This document shows positions 26,640 to 35,463 of a stretch of DNA of 64,000 nucleotides, piece by piece; the stretch's first letter is position 1, and each line of letters starts with the position of its first letter. Source of the stretch: Treponema_I sp045599005 (GTDB taxonomy: Bacteria > Spirochaetota > Spirochaetia > Treponematales > Treponemataceae); assembly GCA_045599005.1 (NCBI GenBank), contig JAZRVF010000015.1, forward strand, positions 62,001 through 126,000, in the 5' to 3' direction. The position numbers and the translations under genes are program-made. The notes under the pieces are model-generated. The model worked only from the letters and a program-made list of their open reading frames with translations. It did not search any database and was not told the DNA's origin.

Positions 26640-27734
26640 TTATTTCTTTTTGAGCAAAGCGGCAAAAGGATTGTATGTCTCAGCATCGTCAATCTGATTA
26701 TTCAGGTACTCCTCGGAATCATCCTGAACTTTTGCAGCTGTTGCGGGTTTGAGAGAAATGCGGTTTGACTCAGTATCAATGGAAAGAATCTCTACATCCA
26801 TGGACTGTCCGCTTCTGAACTTTTTGCGGAGATTCGTGTTTCTGCCGATATCTTCGATTGTGCTTGCGTGAACAAGTCCGTCAATGCCCGGTTCAAGGGT
26901 GACAAAGAGTCCGAAGTCCGCAATCCGGGAAATGGTACCGGAAATCTTCTGACCAACTGAGAGACGTGTCAGAACAGAATCCCAAGGGTTCTCAATCAAA
27001 GCTTTTGTACTGATTGAAACACGTTCCCGGTCCCAGTCAGTTCTGATGATCTTCGCAGTGACTTCCTGCCCCACGGACAGAACTTCCTCAATGTTCTCCA
27101 CACGTGAAAGGCGAATTTCTGAAACGGGAAGCAGTGCCTGGAAACCATTGATGTCGACAAAGGCGCCGTAGCTCTGGAGAGACTGTACCGTTCCTTTTAC
27201 AACAGTTCCCTCTGTAAGTGTCTTCCGGAGTTTTTCAATCGCTTCCCTGTGTTCTGCCTCAAGAATTGCGCGGTTTGAAACAAGAATGTTCCGTCCGTCC
27301 TCTTTGTACTCCTGAATGAGAAATGAAAGATGTTTTCCGATAACAACATCATTTTCCTCACGACGGCGGCCACCCATCTGGGAATAAGGACAGAAAGCAC
27401 GGGCGGATCCGATTTTTACTTCATAACCGCCTTTGATTTCCTTCTCAACGTGTCCTTCTACAGGAATGCCGTTTTTCCAGGCGTTCTCAAGCATGGATTT
27501 ATCTGCTTTGTCACCGGAAATGCGTGTCGTAAACTGCATTGCACCGTCTTTGTAACCTGTAAAGAAAGCCTTTACAGAATCACCTGGCTGGACTGACAGA
27601 ACTCCCTTGTCGTCCGTAAGTTCTGATGCGGCAAGCACACCCTCTGACTTGGAATTCAAATCCAAAAAAATTGTATCTCCTGATATTGCAACAATCTGAG
27701 CGTTAATTTCGTCACCCGGTTCCAAATTCTTCAT
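26640..27734 (-). CDS. S1-domain RNA-binding protein (ribosomal protein S1-like)
   Basis: The protein is 364 aa with about four S1 OB-fold repeats (roughly residues 5-70, 88-150, 175-245 and 260-330). The best ones contain KGTVQSLQSYGAFVDINGFQ and SGTISRIADFGLFVTLEPGI. The last about 30 residues are acidic and Lys-rich at the end (FAALLKKK). S1 repeats bind single-stranded RNA and help 30S subunits load mRNAs. It is shorter than full six-repeat S1, so it may be a paralogue rather than the main RpsA. AAGAGGT precedes the ATG. Confidence 0.87.
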   Translation of the reverse strand: MKNLEPGDEINAQIVAISGDTIFLDLNSKSEGVLAASELTDDKGVLSVQPGDSVKAFFTGYKDGAMQFTTRISGDKADKSMLENAWKNGIPVEGHVEKEIKGGYEVKIGSARAFCPYSQMGGRRREENDVVIGKHLSFLIQEYKEDGRNILVSNRAILEAEHREAIEKLRKTLTEGTVVKGTVQSLQSYGAFVDINGFQALLPVSEIRLSRVENIEEVLSVGQEVTAKIIRTDWDRERVSISTKALIENPWDSVLTRLSVGQKISGTISRIADFGLFVTLEPGIDGLVHASTIEDIGRNTNLRKKFRSGQSMDVEILSIDTESNRISLKPATAAKVQDDSEEYLNNQIDDAETYNPFAALLKKK

Positions 27735-27873
27735 GTTATACCTCTTGCGCAGACAGATTATTTTTTGCCTGCTTTTTCATGCTACACGCATTTATCATAA
27801 AACGCAATAGATTCTGCAGAATTTTTACTAAACATCTTTACAAGTATTATTTTTTATTTTACTATACATATAT

Positions 27874-29349
27874 ATGGAACAGGCATATATCGCAATCGAC
27901 CTGAAATCTTTCTATGCTTCCGCAGAATGCGTCTTCCGGAATCTGGATCCGCTTGACACCTGTCTCGTAGTCGCGGACCAGAGCCGGAGTGACAGCACCA
28001 TCTGTCTCGCCGTCAGTCCGCCACTGAAAAAACATGGATTACCAGGCCGATGCCGCCTTTTTGAAGCGAAGCAGATAATTGACTCAGTGAATGCAGAACG
28101 AAAAAAAAAGATTCCGGACCGCTGTTTCAAAGGAAAATCTGCACTTCAGTCAGAACTGGACAGACACCCGGATTATGAATTTGATTTTATAGTTGCACCA
28201 CCAAACATGGGTAAATATATCTCTGTAAGTTCAAAGATTTTTTCCATTTATCAGGAAATGATTGCGGAAGAGGATATTCATGTTTATTCCATAGATGAAG
28301 TTTTCATCAATGCAACGCCATATCTTAAGATTTACGGAATTTCAGCCCATGAACTTGCACTCAGACTGATAAAAAAGATCATAGAGAAAACCGGGATAAC
28401 GGCAACAGCCGGAATAGGAACAAATCTGTATCTTGCAAAAGTGGCGATGGATATTGTGGCAAAGCATATTGCACCGGACAGAGACGGAGTCCGCATTGCT
28501 GAACTGAATGAAAGGAAATACAAAGAACTTTTATGGAATCATGAGCCAATAACTGATTTCTGGAGGGTCGGGACAGGAACGGCAGCCAGACTGAGGAAAC
28601 TTGGCATAAGGACAATGGGTGATATTGCAAGAACCTCTTTGAATCCATTGGATTATCCGGTGAACGAGGAATCTTTGTACAAGACATTCGGAATAAATGC
28701 AGAAATATTGATTGATCACGCATGGGGATATGAGGAATGTACGCTTTCTTCCATCAAGAAGTATAAATCTAAATCCCGGAGCGTAAATAACGGTCAGGTT
28801 TTGCCACGGCCATACAGTTATGAAGAGACGAAGATTGTTGTCAGAGAAATGGCAGAGGAACTGAGCCTGATGCTGGTGGAAAAATGTCTTACAGCGGAAA
28901 GTCTGTCTCTTTACCTTTGTTATGATACCGGAAATTCTACAGCCGGAGAAAATGTCCCCTTTGTTCAGGACTACCTTGGCAGAGCCATGCCGAGACCTGT
29001 TCACGGAGGAGTTATGCTGGGTGACCGTTTTCCCACTGCCGGAGTTCTGGGAGAAACTGCCCAGCTGATTTTTGAGACGATTGCTTCCAGAGATTACACT
29101 GTAAGGCGTCTTTCATTGACAGCGGGAATCAGAAACTCAAACCTCATGGAATCATACGCGGGAGGACTTTTTGAGAATGACAGTGCGGAAATCTTGAGAC
29201 AGAGTGTCAGGAGAGAACAGAGGCTTCAGGAATCTGTTCTGGGAATGAAGCAGAAATATGGGAAAAATGCTGTTTTAAAAGCGATGAATCTGCAGGAAGG
29301 GGCAACACAGATGATGCGGAACAGTCAGATTGGAGGCCACAAAGCATGA
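27874..29349 (+). CDS. Y-family (UmuC/DinB-type) translesion DNA polymerase
   Basis: The protein is 491 aa. YIAIDLKSFYASAECV supplies the first metal-binding Asp and the steric-gate region. YSIDEVFINATPYL gives the catalytic Asp-Glu pair. GITATAGIGTNLYLAKVAMD and the helix-hairpin-helix region (LRKLGIRTMGDIA) fit the family. It is longer than E. coli Pol IV (351 aa), with a C-terminal extension typical of Gram-positive-type UV-repair polymerases (YqjW/ImpB-like). It copies past damaged bases. A TATACA box ends 5 bases before the ATG, and no Shine-Dalgarno is present. No LexA box was recognised. Confidence 0.88.
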   Translation: MEQAYIAIDLKSFYASAECVFRNLDPLDTCLVVADQSRSDSTICLAVSPPLKKHGLPGRCRLFEAKQIIDSVNAERKKKIPDRCFKGKSALQSELDRHPDYEFDFIVAPPNMGKYISVSSKIFSIYQEMIAEEDIHVYSIDEVFINATPYLKIYGISAHELALRLIKKIIEKTGITATAGIGTNLYLAKVAMDIVAKHIAPDRDGVRIAELNERKYKELLWNHEPITDFWRVGTGTAARLRKLGIRTMGDIARTSLNPLDYPVNEESLYKTFGINAEILIDHAWGYEECTLSSIKKYKSKSRSVNNGQVLPRPYSYEETKIVVREMAEELSLMLVEKCLTAESLSLYLCYDTGNSTAGENVPFVQDYLGRAMPRPVHGGVMLGDRFPTAGVLGETAQLIFETIASRDYTVRRLSLTAGIRNSNLMESYAGGLFENDSAEILRQSVRREQRLQESVLGMKQKYGKNAVLKAMNLQEGATQMMRNSQIGGHKA

Positions 29350-29497
29350 GAAGAACAGCTGCCGGACAGAAGGATTCTATGTATATTTCGAACAGTTTTT
29401 TTTAGTCTGAAAGACAAAGGCACAAAAAAGGAGTATAATTTAAAAACTTTGTGAAGCCTTATGACTTCGCAGAAAAAATCAACAGAGGGAGAGAACA

Positions 29498-31000
29498 ATG
29501 ATTCTCAAAATCCTTATTCTTATTATTTTTATTGGTGTAACCGTTGGTGTAGGCTTCTATGCGCGCAGAAAAAACAATGGTGTTACTTCATTTGTTCTGG
29601 GCGGACGCACAATCGGACCGTGGCTCACCGCATTCGCATACGGAACCTCTTATTTCTCATCAGTTGTATTCGTAGGATATGCGGGTCAGTTCGGATGGAA
29701 ATACGGAATTGCATCTACATGGATTGGAATCGGAAACGCTATTATCGGTTCTCTTCTTGCATGGGCAATACTGGCAAAACGGACAATGGTCATGACCAGG
29801 AAACTTGATTCTGCAACCATGCCAGATTTTTTCGGAAAACGTTTTGACAGCAAACCACTTCAGATTGTCGCATCCCTGATTGTTTTTGTTTTCCTGATTC
29901 CTTATACAGCATCTCTGTATAATGGACTTTCACGCCTTTTTGAAATGGCATTCCATATAGACTATGCAGTCTGTGTAATCGTCATGGCAGCTCTTACCTG
30001 TGTTTATGTGGTTGTGGGCGGCTATCTTGCGACAGCACTCAACGACTTTATCCAGGGATCAATCATGCTGCTGGGAATCAGTCTGGTAATCGGTGCAGTC
30101 CTCAAGTCACAGGGAGGATTCATAAATGCACTGGATTCACTGGCAAAAATTGAGGATGCATCAGTCTCAACAACCCCCGGTGTTTTCGCCTCCTTCTTCG
30201 GTCCTGACCCACTCAACCTTCTTGGCGTAGTAATTCTTACATCCTTGGGAACATGGGGACTGCCACAGATGGTCCACAAGTTCTATGCAATCAAAGATGA
30301 GAAAGCAATCCGTTATGGAATAGTGATCTCAACAATGTTTGCACTGGTTGTTGCAGGCGGATGCTACTTCCTCGGCGGTTTCGGACGCATGTTCAGTGCA
30401 CAGATTGACATTGCGAAAAACGGATACGACTCAATCATTCCAACAATTCTTTCAACACTGCCTGATGCACTTATCGGAATCGTGATCATCCTGGTCCTTT
30501 CTGCATCAATGTCTACCCTTTCTTCACTGGTTCTCACATCCAGTTCCTCACTGACACTGGACCTGATCAAACCGGTCTTCGTTAAAGACATGGACGAAAA
30601 GAAGCAGCTTCTTGTAATGCGCATTTTCATTGTTTTCTTTGTTGTGATTTCTGCAGTCCTTGCGATCATCCAGTACAGATCAAACGTAATGTTCATCGCA
30701 CAGCTTATGGGCGTTTCCTGGGGTGCACTTGCGGGTGCTTTCCTTGCTCCTTTCATGTACGGTCTTTACATGAAGAGAACAACCCGTGCAGCCTGCTGGT
30801 TCAGTTTCTGTTTCGGTTCACTGTTCATGATAGCTAACATGCTGTTTCGTTCAAGTTTTCCAGTTCTTCTTCAGTCACCGATCAATGCAGGAGCATGTGC
30901 AATGCTGGTTGGAATCATCGCAGTTCCGATTATCAGTCTGATCACTCCGAAAATGAAAAAAGAAAAGGTTGAGGAAATCTTTTCCTGCTTCAAAGACTGA
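29498..31000 (+). CDS. Sodium:solute symporter (SSS family)
   Basis: At 500 aa this is an inner-membrane transporter with about 13 hydrophobic segments. The first ends at VGVGFYARRKNNG. The next holds SFVLGGRTIGPWLTAFAYGT, typical of the SSS/SLC5 family that couples Na+ entry to uptake of sugars, amino acids or other solutes. A TATAAT lies about 60 bases upstream, and GGGAGAG precedes the ATG. The following genes, a TRIC-like channel 19 bases on and a GH43 glycosidase with its own promoter, do not fix the substrate. Pentose or arabinoside uptake is only an inference. Confidence 0.9.
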   Translation: MILKILILIIFIGVTVGVGFYARRKNNGVTSFVLGGRTIGPWLTAFAYGTSYFSSVVFVGYAGQFGWKYGIASTWIGIGNAIIGSLLAWAILAKRTMVMTRKLDSATMPDFFGKRFDSKPLQIVASLIVFVFLIPYTASLYNGLSRLFEMAFHIDYAVCVIVMAALTCVYVVVGGYLATALNDFIQGSIMLLGISLVIGAVLKSQGGFINALDSLAKIEDASVSTTPGVFASFFGPDPLNLLGVVILTSLGTWGLPQMVHKFYAIKDEKAIRYGIVISTMFALVVAGGCYFLGGFGRMFSAQIDIAKNGYDSIIPTILSTLPDALIGIVIILVLSASMSTLSSLVLTSSSSLTLDLIKPVFVKDMDEKKQLLVMRIFIVFFVVISAVLAIIQYRSNVMFIAQLMGVSWGALAGAFLAPFMYGLYMKRTTRAACWFSFCFGSLFMIANMLFRSSFPVLLQSPINAGACAMLVGIIAVPIISLITPKMKKEKVEEIFSCFKD

Positions 31001-31019
31001 CAGGTAACAGGCTTCGGAT

Positions 31020-31676
31020 ATGCAACTTTTTATTCTTGTACTTGAACTGATTGGTACTGTGGCATTTTCCGTCTCAGGAACAATTGTGGCCATAAGAAAA
31101 AAAATGGACATATTCGGAGTAATGATTCTTGCTGTAGTAACTGCATGCGGGGGCGGACTCATCCGGGATATGATTCTTGGAGAACTTCCGCCTGTATTGT
31201 TCAGAGACAGTGTCTACGCAGGAACCGCTTCTGCAACAGCACTGACAATGTTCATCATTGTTTCAATCCACAGAAAAGAAAACAAAAAAGTTTCTGATCG
31301 CAAAACCCAGGTTCAGCATCTGGTCCTGGACAAACTTTTGCTAACCGCAGATTCTTTAGGCTTGGGAGTTTTTACTTCTTTGGGCGTTTCAAGCGCGATA
31401 AATGCGGGATTCGCCAATAATATGTTTTTTTCAGTTTTCCTTTCTGTGGTTACAGGAGTCGGGGGTGGTTTATTAAGAGACATTATGTCTCAGGAACCGC
31501 CATATATCTTTGTCAAACATATTTACGCCTGTGCATCAATAATAGGTGCAATATTATGCTTCCTGCTCTGGAATGTTGCAGGAAAAAATCTTTCCATGAT
31601 CATCAGTTGTGTCACAGTATTGGTAATCCGCCTGCTTTCGGCACACTTCCACTGGAATCTTCCGCGAATTTCCTGA
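31020..31676 (+). CDS. TRIC/UPF0126-family membrane protein
   Basis: The protein is 218 aa with seven predicted membrane helices arranged as two repeats, each with a Gly-rich motif: ACGGGLIRDMILGE and GVGGGLLRDIMSQEPP. These match the bacterial UPF0126 family (YicG/YadS), homologues of trimeric intracellular cation channels. Some members have been proposed to move glycine. It starts 19 bases after the symporter and is probably in the same operon. Its substrate here is unknown. Confidence 0.87.
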   Translation: MQLFILVLELIGTVAFSVSGTIVAIRKKMDIFGVMILAVVTACGGGLIRDMILGELPPVLFRDSVYAGTASATALTMFIIVSIHRKENKKVSDRKTQVQHLVLDKLLLTADSLGLGVFTSLGVSSAINAGFANNMFFSVFLSVVTGVGGGLLRDIMSQEPPYIFVKHIYACASIIGAILCFLLWNVAGKNLSMIISCVTVLVIRLLSAHFHWNLPRIS

Positions 31677-31705
31677 TTGTTTTTTGAAGTTATTGCCTCT
31701 AAAAT
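31677..31705 (+). promoter_or_regulatory. Promoter giving a predicted leaderless mRNA
   Basis: TTGTTT, 17 bases, TAAAAT (31700-31705). The GH43 ATG at 31712 is 6 bases beyond the -10, with no ribosome site between. Confidence 0.6.
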
Positions 31706-31711
31706 AAAAGC

Positions 31712-33316
31712 ATGAAAACTTCAATCAACAACCCTATTATGCCCGGTTTCGCTCCGGACCCTTCTTTTTGTGCGGCAAACGGGAAATTCTACCTGGCCAC
31801 TTCTACTTTTACATATTTTCCTGGAATCCCGATTTACGAAAGCAATGATTGTGCCAACTGGAAACTGATTGGCCATGCAATATCAAGACCAGAACAGATG
31901 GAGTTTGCAGGCGAGAATGTCTCCCGCGGTCTTTTTGCTCCTACAATCCGTTATAACAACGGAACATTTTACATGATCTGTACAGATGTGGACAAAGGCG
32001 GAAACTTTTTCGTGACAGCAACAGATCCTGCCGGTCCCTGGTCCGATCCGAAATACATAAAGAATGCACCCGGTATCGACCCTTCTCTGTTTTTTGACGA
32101 TGACGGAACAGTCTGGTACATCGGAACAAGGCCTGCTCCTGAAGGTTGTAAATACAACGGAAACTGGGAAATCTGGGTCCAGCAGATCGACATTGAGAAA
32201 GCAGAACTTATCGGTGAATCAACCGGAATCTGGCGCGGTGCATTGAAGAACTGTGTCTGGCCGGAAGGACCTCACGTTTTCAAAATCAATGGCTGGTACT
32301 ACCTGATGCATGCGGAAGGCGGCACAGGTCCAGAACATGCAGTCTGTGTTGCCCGCTGCAGAACTGTCACAGGTGAATGGGAAGGATTCAAGGCGAACCC
32401 TATTCTGACACATCGCCACATGGGAAAATTCACCTCAATTGTCAACGTCGGTCATGCAGACCTGCTTTGTGACAACAATGGAAAATGGTGGATGGTTTGT
32501 CTGGCACAGCGCCCTGTTCTGGACTGCAAAGAAGGTAAACCTTTTACAATGCTTGGTCGCGAAACATTCTTCGTTCCGGTGGAATGGCAGGACGAATGGC
32601 CTCTTTGCTCTACGGAAACCGGCCGTGTTGAATGGGAATATAAACTTGATGGAACTGCAATTGTAAAAGATTCCAAGAAAGTTGCCCACTATTCTGAAAA
32701 CGCTGAGACAACTGAAATCAATGATTTTTCTGTCGGTCTGGACAAGCACTGGATTTTCCTGAGAGAAGCACCGAAAGATGACATCAGCACAACAGCACGT
32801 CCTGGAGCACTCCGGCTCTGCGCCCAGAATGCAATCACTTCTCTGGACAGGGTCTGTTATGCAGGAAAACGTCTTCAGGCGCATAATACAATTGTTTCTG
32901 CCACAATGGAGACAGCTCTTAAAAATGATAAAGATTCTGCGGGAATTGTTCTTTTCCAGAGCAATCAGTTCAATTACAGACTGCAGGTTTCTATGACAGA
33001 AGGAAAACCTGTTGCACAGCTGGTCAAAGCGGAAAGTGGAACAGACACAGTTCTTGAATGCAAAGCCCTAAAGGCAATGCCTTCTGACAAAGACAATGCA
33101 GTCTCTCTCACCGCAGATATTACAGAAGCAACAATTGCGTTCACAGTAACCCAGGGCGCTGACAAAGTGCTTTCAGTTGCAGATGTTGATGCAAGCATTC
33201 TGAGCACAGAAAAAGCCGGCGGATTTGTGGGAACAACGGCCGGTGTCTTTGCAGAATCCTGTACGCCAGGAAGTTTCTGCGCAGACATAACTTCTTTTGT
33301 ATTGAAACAGAAATAA
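31712..33316 (+). CDS. Glycoside hydrolase family 43 (beta-xylosidase/arabinofuranosidase)
   Basis: The protein is 534 aa. The N-terminal five-bladed propeller begins NPIMPGFAPDPSFCAANGKF; the PDPS Asp is the usual general base. IDPSLFFDDDGTVWYIG and WPEGPHVFKINGWYYLMHAEG carry the other acidic active-site residues. The C-terminal 190 residues form a concanavalin-like beta-xylosidase domain. It removes xylose or arabinose from xylan oligosaccharides. With no signal peptide it is cytoplasmic and would act on imported oligosaccharides. Its mRNA is predicted to be leaderless. Confidence 0.92.
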   Translation: MKTSINNPIMPGFAPDPSFCAANGKFYLATSTFTYFPGIPIYESNDCANWKLIGHAISRPEQMEFAGENVSRGLFAPTIRYNNGTFYMICTDVDKGGNFFVTATDPAGPWSDPKYIKNAPGIDPSLFFDDDGTVWYIGTRPAPEGCKYNGNWEIWVQQIDIEKAELIGESTGIWRGALKNCVWPEGPHVFKINGWYYLMHAEGGTGPEHAVCVARCRTVTGEWEGFKANPILTHRHMGKFTSIVNVGHADLLCDNNGKWWMVCLAQRPVLDCKEGKPFTMLGRETFFVPVEWQDEWPLCSTETGRVEWEYKLDGTAIVKDSKKVAHYSENAETTEINDFSVGLDKHWIFLREAPKDDISTTARPGALRLCAQNAITSLDRVCYAGKRLQAHNTIVSATMETALKNDKDSAGIVLFQSNQFNYRLQVSMTEGKPVAQLVKAESGTDTVLECKALKAMPSDKDNAVSLTADITEATIAFTVTQGADKVLSVADVDASILSTEKAGGFVGTTAGVFAESCTPGSFCADITSFVLKQK

Positions 33317-33344
33317 GTTATTCAGCTGAAAGAGTAATCTGAAT

Positions 33345-33394
33345 AAAGCCATAAGGAATCGGTAATAAAACCTTTTCTTTATGGCTTTTTTTTC
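33345..33394 (+). terminator. Terminator of the GH43 gene
   Basis: AAAGCCATAA pairs with TTATGGCTTT and is followed by more T (eight in all). Confidence 0.85.
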
Positions 33395-33418
33395 GCACTG
33401 AAAAGCAGAAAACAAAAG

Positions 33419-33445
33419 GGAAGGAAGGCATCGGCTGACAAAAAC
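33419..33445 (-). repeat. 27-bp element shared with 8333-8359
   Basis: This copy matches 25 of 27 bases of the other. It too follows a hairpin at the 3' end of a leftward operon (flgE) facing a rightward gene. GACGGG just upstream on this strand can also pair with CCCGTC of the flgE terminator. Confidence 0.6.
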
Positions 33446-33465
33446 AAGCCCCGTCAACGTATAAT

Positions 33466-33506
33466 CAAAAAAAAAAAAAAATCCCGCGGCTATTAACCGA
33501 CGGGAC
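33466..33506 (-). terminator. Terminator of the flagellar operon
   Basis: On the minus strand TCCCGTCGG and CCGCGGGA form an eight-pair stem with one bulged base, followed by about 14 T. It lies about 85 bases after the flgE stop and so closes the flbB-fliK-flgD-flgE unit. Confidence 0.8.
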
Positions 33507-33589
33507 AGGGTGGGCAAATAAAATCAAGTATTGAGCCGGCTTTATAAACTGTTCAGCTTCACATAATCCGGCTCAAAAATCAGTTTTTA

Positions 33590-34981
33590 TCAGCGTTTAA
33601 GGTTCAGAACTGTATCCAGCAGAGTATCTGCAGTCTGGATTGTCTTTGAACTTGCCTGGAAACCACGCTGAGTAACAATCATGTCTGTCATCTGTTCTGT
33701 CAGGTCAACGTTTGACATTTCCAATGCACCGGAAAGCATTTTTCCTTTTCCGGCAATTCCTGAAATACTGATATTTGCAAGGCCAGAGTTGTTTGAAGCC
33801 CGGTAAGTGTTATCACCGGCTTTCTCAAGTCCGCCCTGGTTTATGAAACTTGCCATAGCAATCTGACCGATTGAGCGGCTTGTTCCGTTTGAATATACAC
33901 CTGTAATGATTCCGCTTGAATCAATCTTGAAGTTATCAAGATAACCCATTGTGTAGCCGTCCTGATAGAAGGCCTTTGTGCTGCTTGAAGATGCAGACTG
34001 GGTGATTGTATTCTTCATGGAACCGATTGTTCCAACATTGATATTCATTGTCTGACGGAGAGGATTTCCTTCTTCATCAAAGTTTCCACCTGCAACAGCG
34101 AAACTTGCCTGGATTGAGATCTGTCCCTCGGGATTTGACACATTTCCTGCTGAGTCAATTACAGAAGCAAGACGGCCGAAGTTGTCGAATGTCACAGTGA
34201 ATGTGTTTTCCATTCCGTCTGTAGTACCAAGACCGACACGAGTCTGTGTTTCAGCCGCATTCTCTGCGTCCACGTTTACAGTTGCGACCCACTGATTGTC
34301 TGTTTCAGGCACACGTGTGAAAGAAACAGAAAGCATGTGCTCGTTTCCGAAACTGTCATAAATCTTTGTCTCTGTTCCCCAGGTTGCCTTTGCAATCTCG
34401 CTTTCTGTAGGATTATCACCCAAAACAGGAGTATTTTTATTCAGGTTACATGCAAAATCAACATTTGTTGTTGCTCTAGCAGGATCTTTCTGGCCGACAG
34501 GAATTGTAAGATCTTCCGCAGTTCCGGCAGTATTGATCACCATCTCCCCGTTAAGTTCCTGAGCCATCCAGCCCTGGACACGCATACCGTTTGCCGGATT
34601 CACCAGAGTTCCGTTCTCATCAACACCGAATGTACCGGCACGTGTATAAAAGGATTCTTCACCGCTTTTCATGACAAAGAAACCGTTACCCTGAATTGCA
34701 ATATCAGTTGTGATTCCGGTTGACTGAAGGTTTCCCTGTGTAAAAATCGTGTCGATAGAGGCAACAGAAACGCCAAGTCCGACTTCCTTCGGGTTTACAC
34801 CACCCAGCTCTTCTGTGGGAGATGCTGCACCTGCGGTCTGCTGGCTGATCATGTCCTGAAAGTTTACGCGACCGCGTTTAAAACCAGTCGTATTGACATT
34901 GGAAACGTTGTTTCCGATAACATCCATGCGAGTCTGGTGATTCTGCATACCGGAAACACCGGCGTAAAGTGATCTCATCAT
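33590..34981 (-). CDS. flgE: Flagellar hook protein FlgE
   Basis: The protein is 463 aa. The N terminus MMRSLYAGVSGMQNHQTRMD and C terminus (SNVDLTEQMTDMIVTQRGFQ) are the conserved rod/hook coiled-coil ends. Hook subunits join the periplasmic flagellum's motor to its filament. Counting from the first Met, residue 165 is Lys (PVGQK) and residue 178 is Cys (VDFACNLN). In Treponema denticola FlgE, Lys165 and Cys178 self-link into lysinoalanine, which stiffens the hook; the same numbering here strongly suggests the same chemistry. It is the last gene of the operon, 14 bases after flgD. Confidence 0.96.
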   Translation of the reverse strand: MMRSLYAGVSGMQNHQTRMDVIGNNVSNVNTTGFKRGRVNFQDMISQQTAGAASPTEELGGVNPKEVGLGVSVASIDTIFTQGNLQSTGITTDIAIQGNGFFVMKSGEESFYTRAGTFGVDENGTLVNPANGMRVQGWMAQELNGEMVINTAGTAEDLTIPVGQKDPARATTNVDFACNLNKNTPVLGDNPTESEIAKATWGTETKIYDSFGNEHMLSVSFTRVPETDNQWVATVNVDAENAAETQTRVGLGTTDGMENTFTVTFDNFGRLASVIDSAGNVSNPEGQISIQASFAVAGGNFDEEGNPLRQTMNINVGTIGSMKNTITQSASSSSTKAFYQDGYTMGYLDNFKIDSSGIITGVYSNGTSRSIGQIAMASFINQGGLEKAGDNTYRASNNSGLANISISGIAGKGKMLSGALEMSNVDLTEQMTDMIVTQRGFQASSKTIQTADTLLDTVLNLKR

Positions 34982-34995
34982 ATTCTGTACCTCTT

Positions 34996-35445
34996 TTAGT
35001 CTGCGTAAACCTTGTAAATTGAATTCAAATCATAAAGTGATCCGTTTACCTGAATCTGAGGATTATCCCCACGGACCGCTGCCTCAACCATTCCTGTAAT
35101 GGAATTTCCGTTGACATTAAGTTCCACAGTTTTACCCACTGTGTTTGAAGCTTCGTTAGATGTGATCATGTTTGCCATCTGAGCAAAGCTTGTAGCCATA
35201 TTGTTCATCTGCTCCAGAGATGAAAACTGAGCCATCTGAGCAATGAACTCCGTGTTTTCCATAGGACTTGTAGGATCCTGATTTGCCAGCTGTGTAATCA
35301 GCAGTTTCAGAAAATCATCCTTTCCAAGACCTGAACTTGTTGTGCGCCCCAGTTCCGAAGCATTTTTCGCGTTCTGCAGATTCACCGCGTTCTGGACGTT
35401 CATCTGCTCCTGCGCACTCATCGTTGTATTAATCGTTGTTGACAT
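34996..35445 (-). CDS. flgD: Flagellar hook capping/assembly protein FlgD
   Basis: The protein is 149 aa. The ATG at 35445 follows AGGAG by 6 bases, so it is preferred over an in-frame codon 6 residues upstream. The core signature GKDDFLKLLITQLANQDPTSPMENTEFIAQMAQFSSLEQMN (quoted in parts: GKDDFLKLLITQLANQDP, then TSPMENTEFIAQMAQFS) is the FlgD family N domain. It caps the growing hook so FlgE subunits polymerise. Like other spirochaete FlgD it lacks the large C-terminal fibronectin-like domains of enterobacterial FlgD. It sits between fliK and flgE. Confidence 0.93.
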   Translation of the reverse strand: MSTTINTTMSAQEQMNVQNAVNLQNAKNASELGRTTSSGLGKDDFLKLLITQLANQDPTSPMENTEFIAQMAQFSSLEQMNNMATSFAQMANMITSNEASNTVGKTVELNVNGNSITGMVEAAVRGDNPQIQVNGSLYDLNSIYKVYAD

Positions 35446-35463
35446 ACCCACTCCTGTAAACAA

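Noticed and set aside
27800..27873. LexA box before the Y-family polymerase
   Set aside because: Only A/T-rich sequence without a convincing palindrome was seen.
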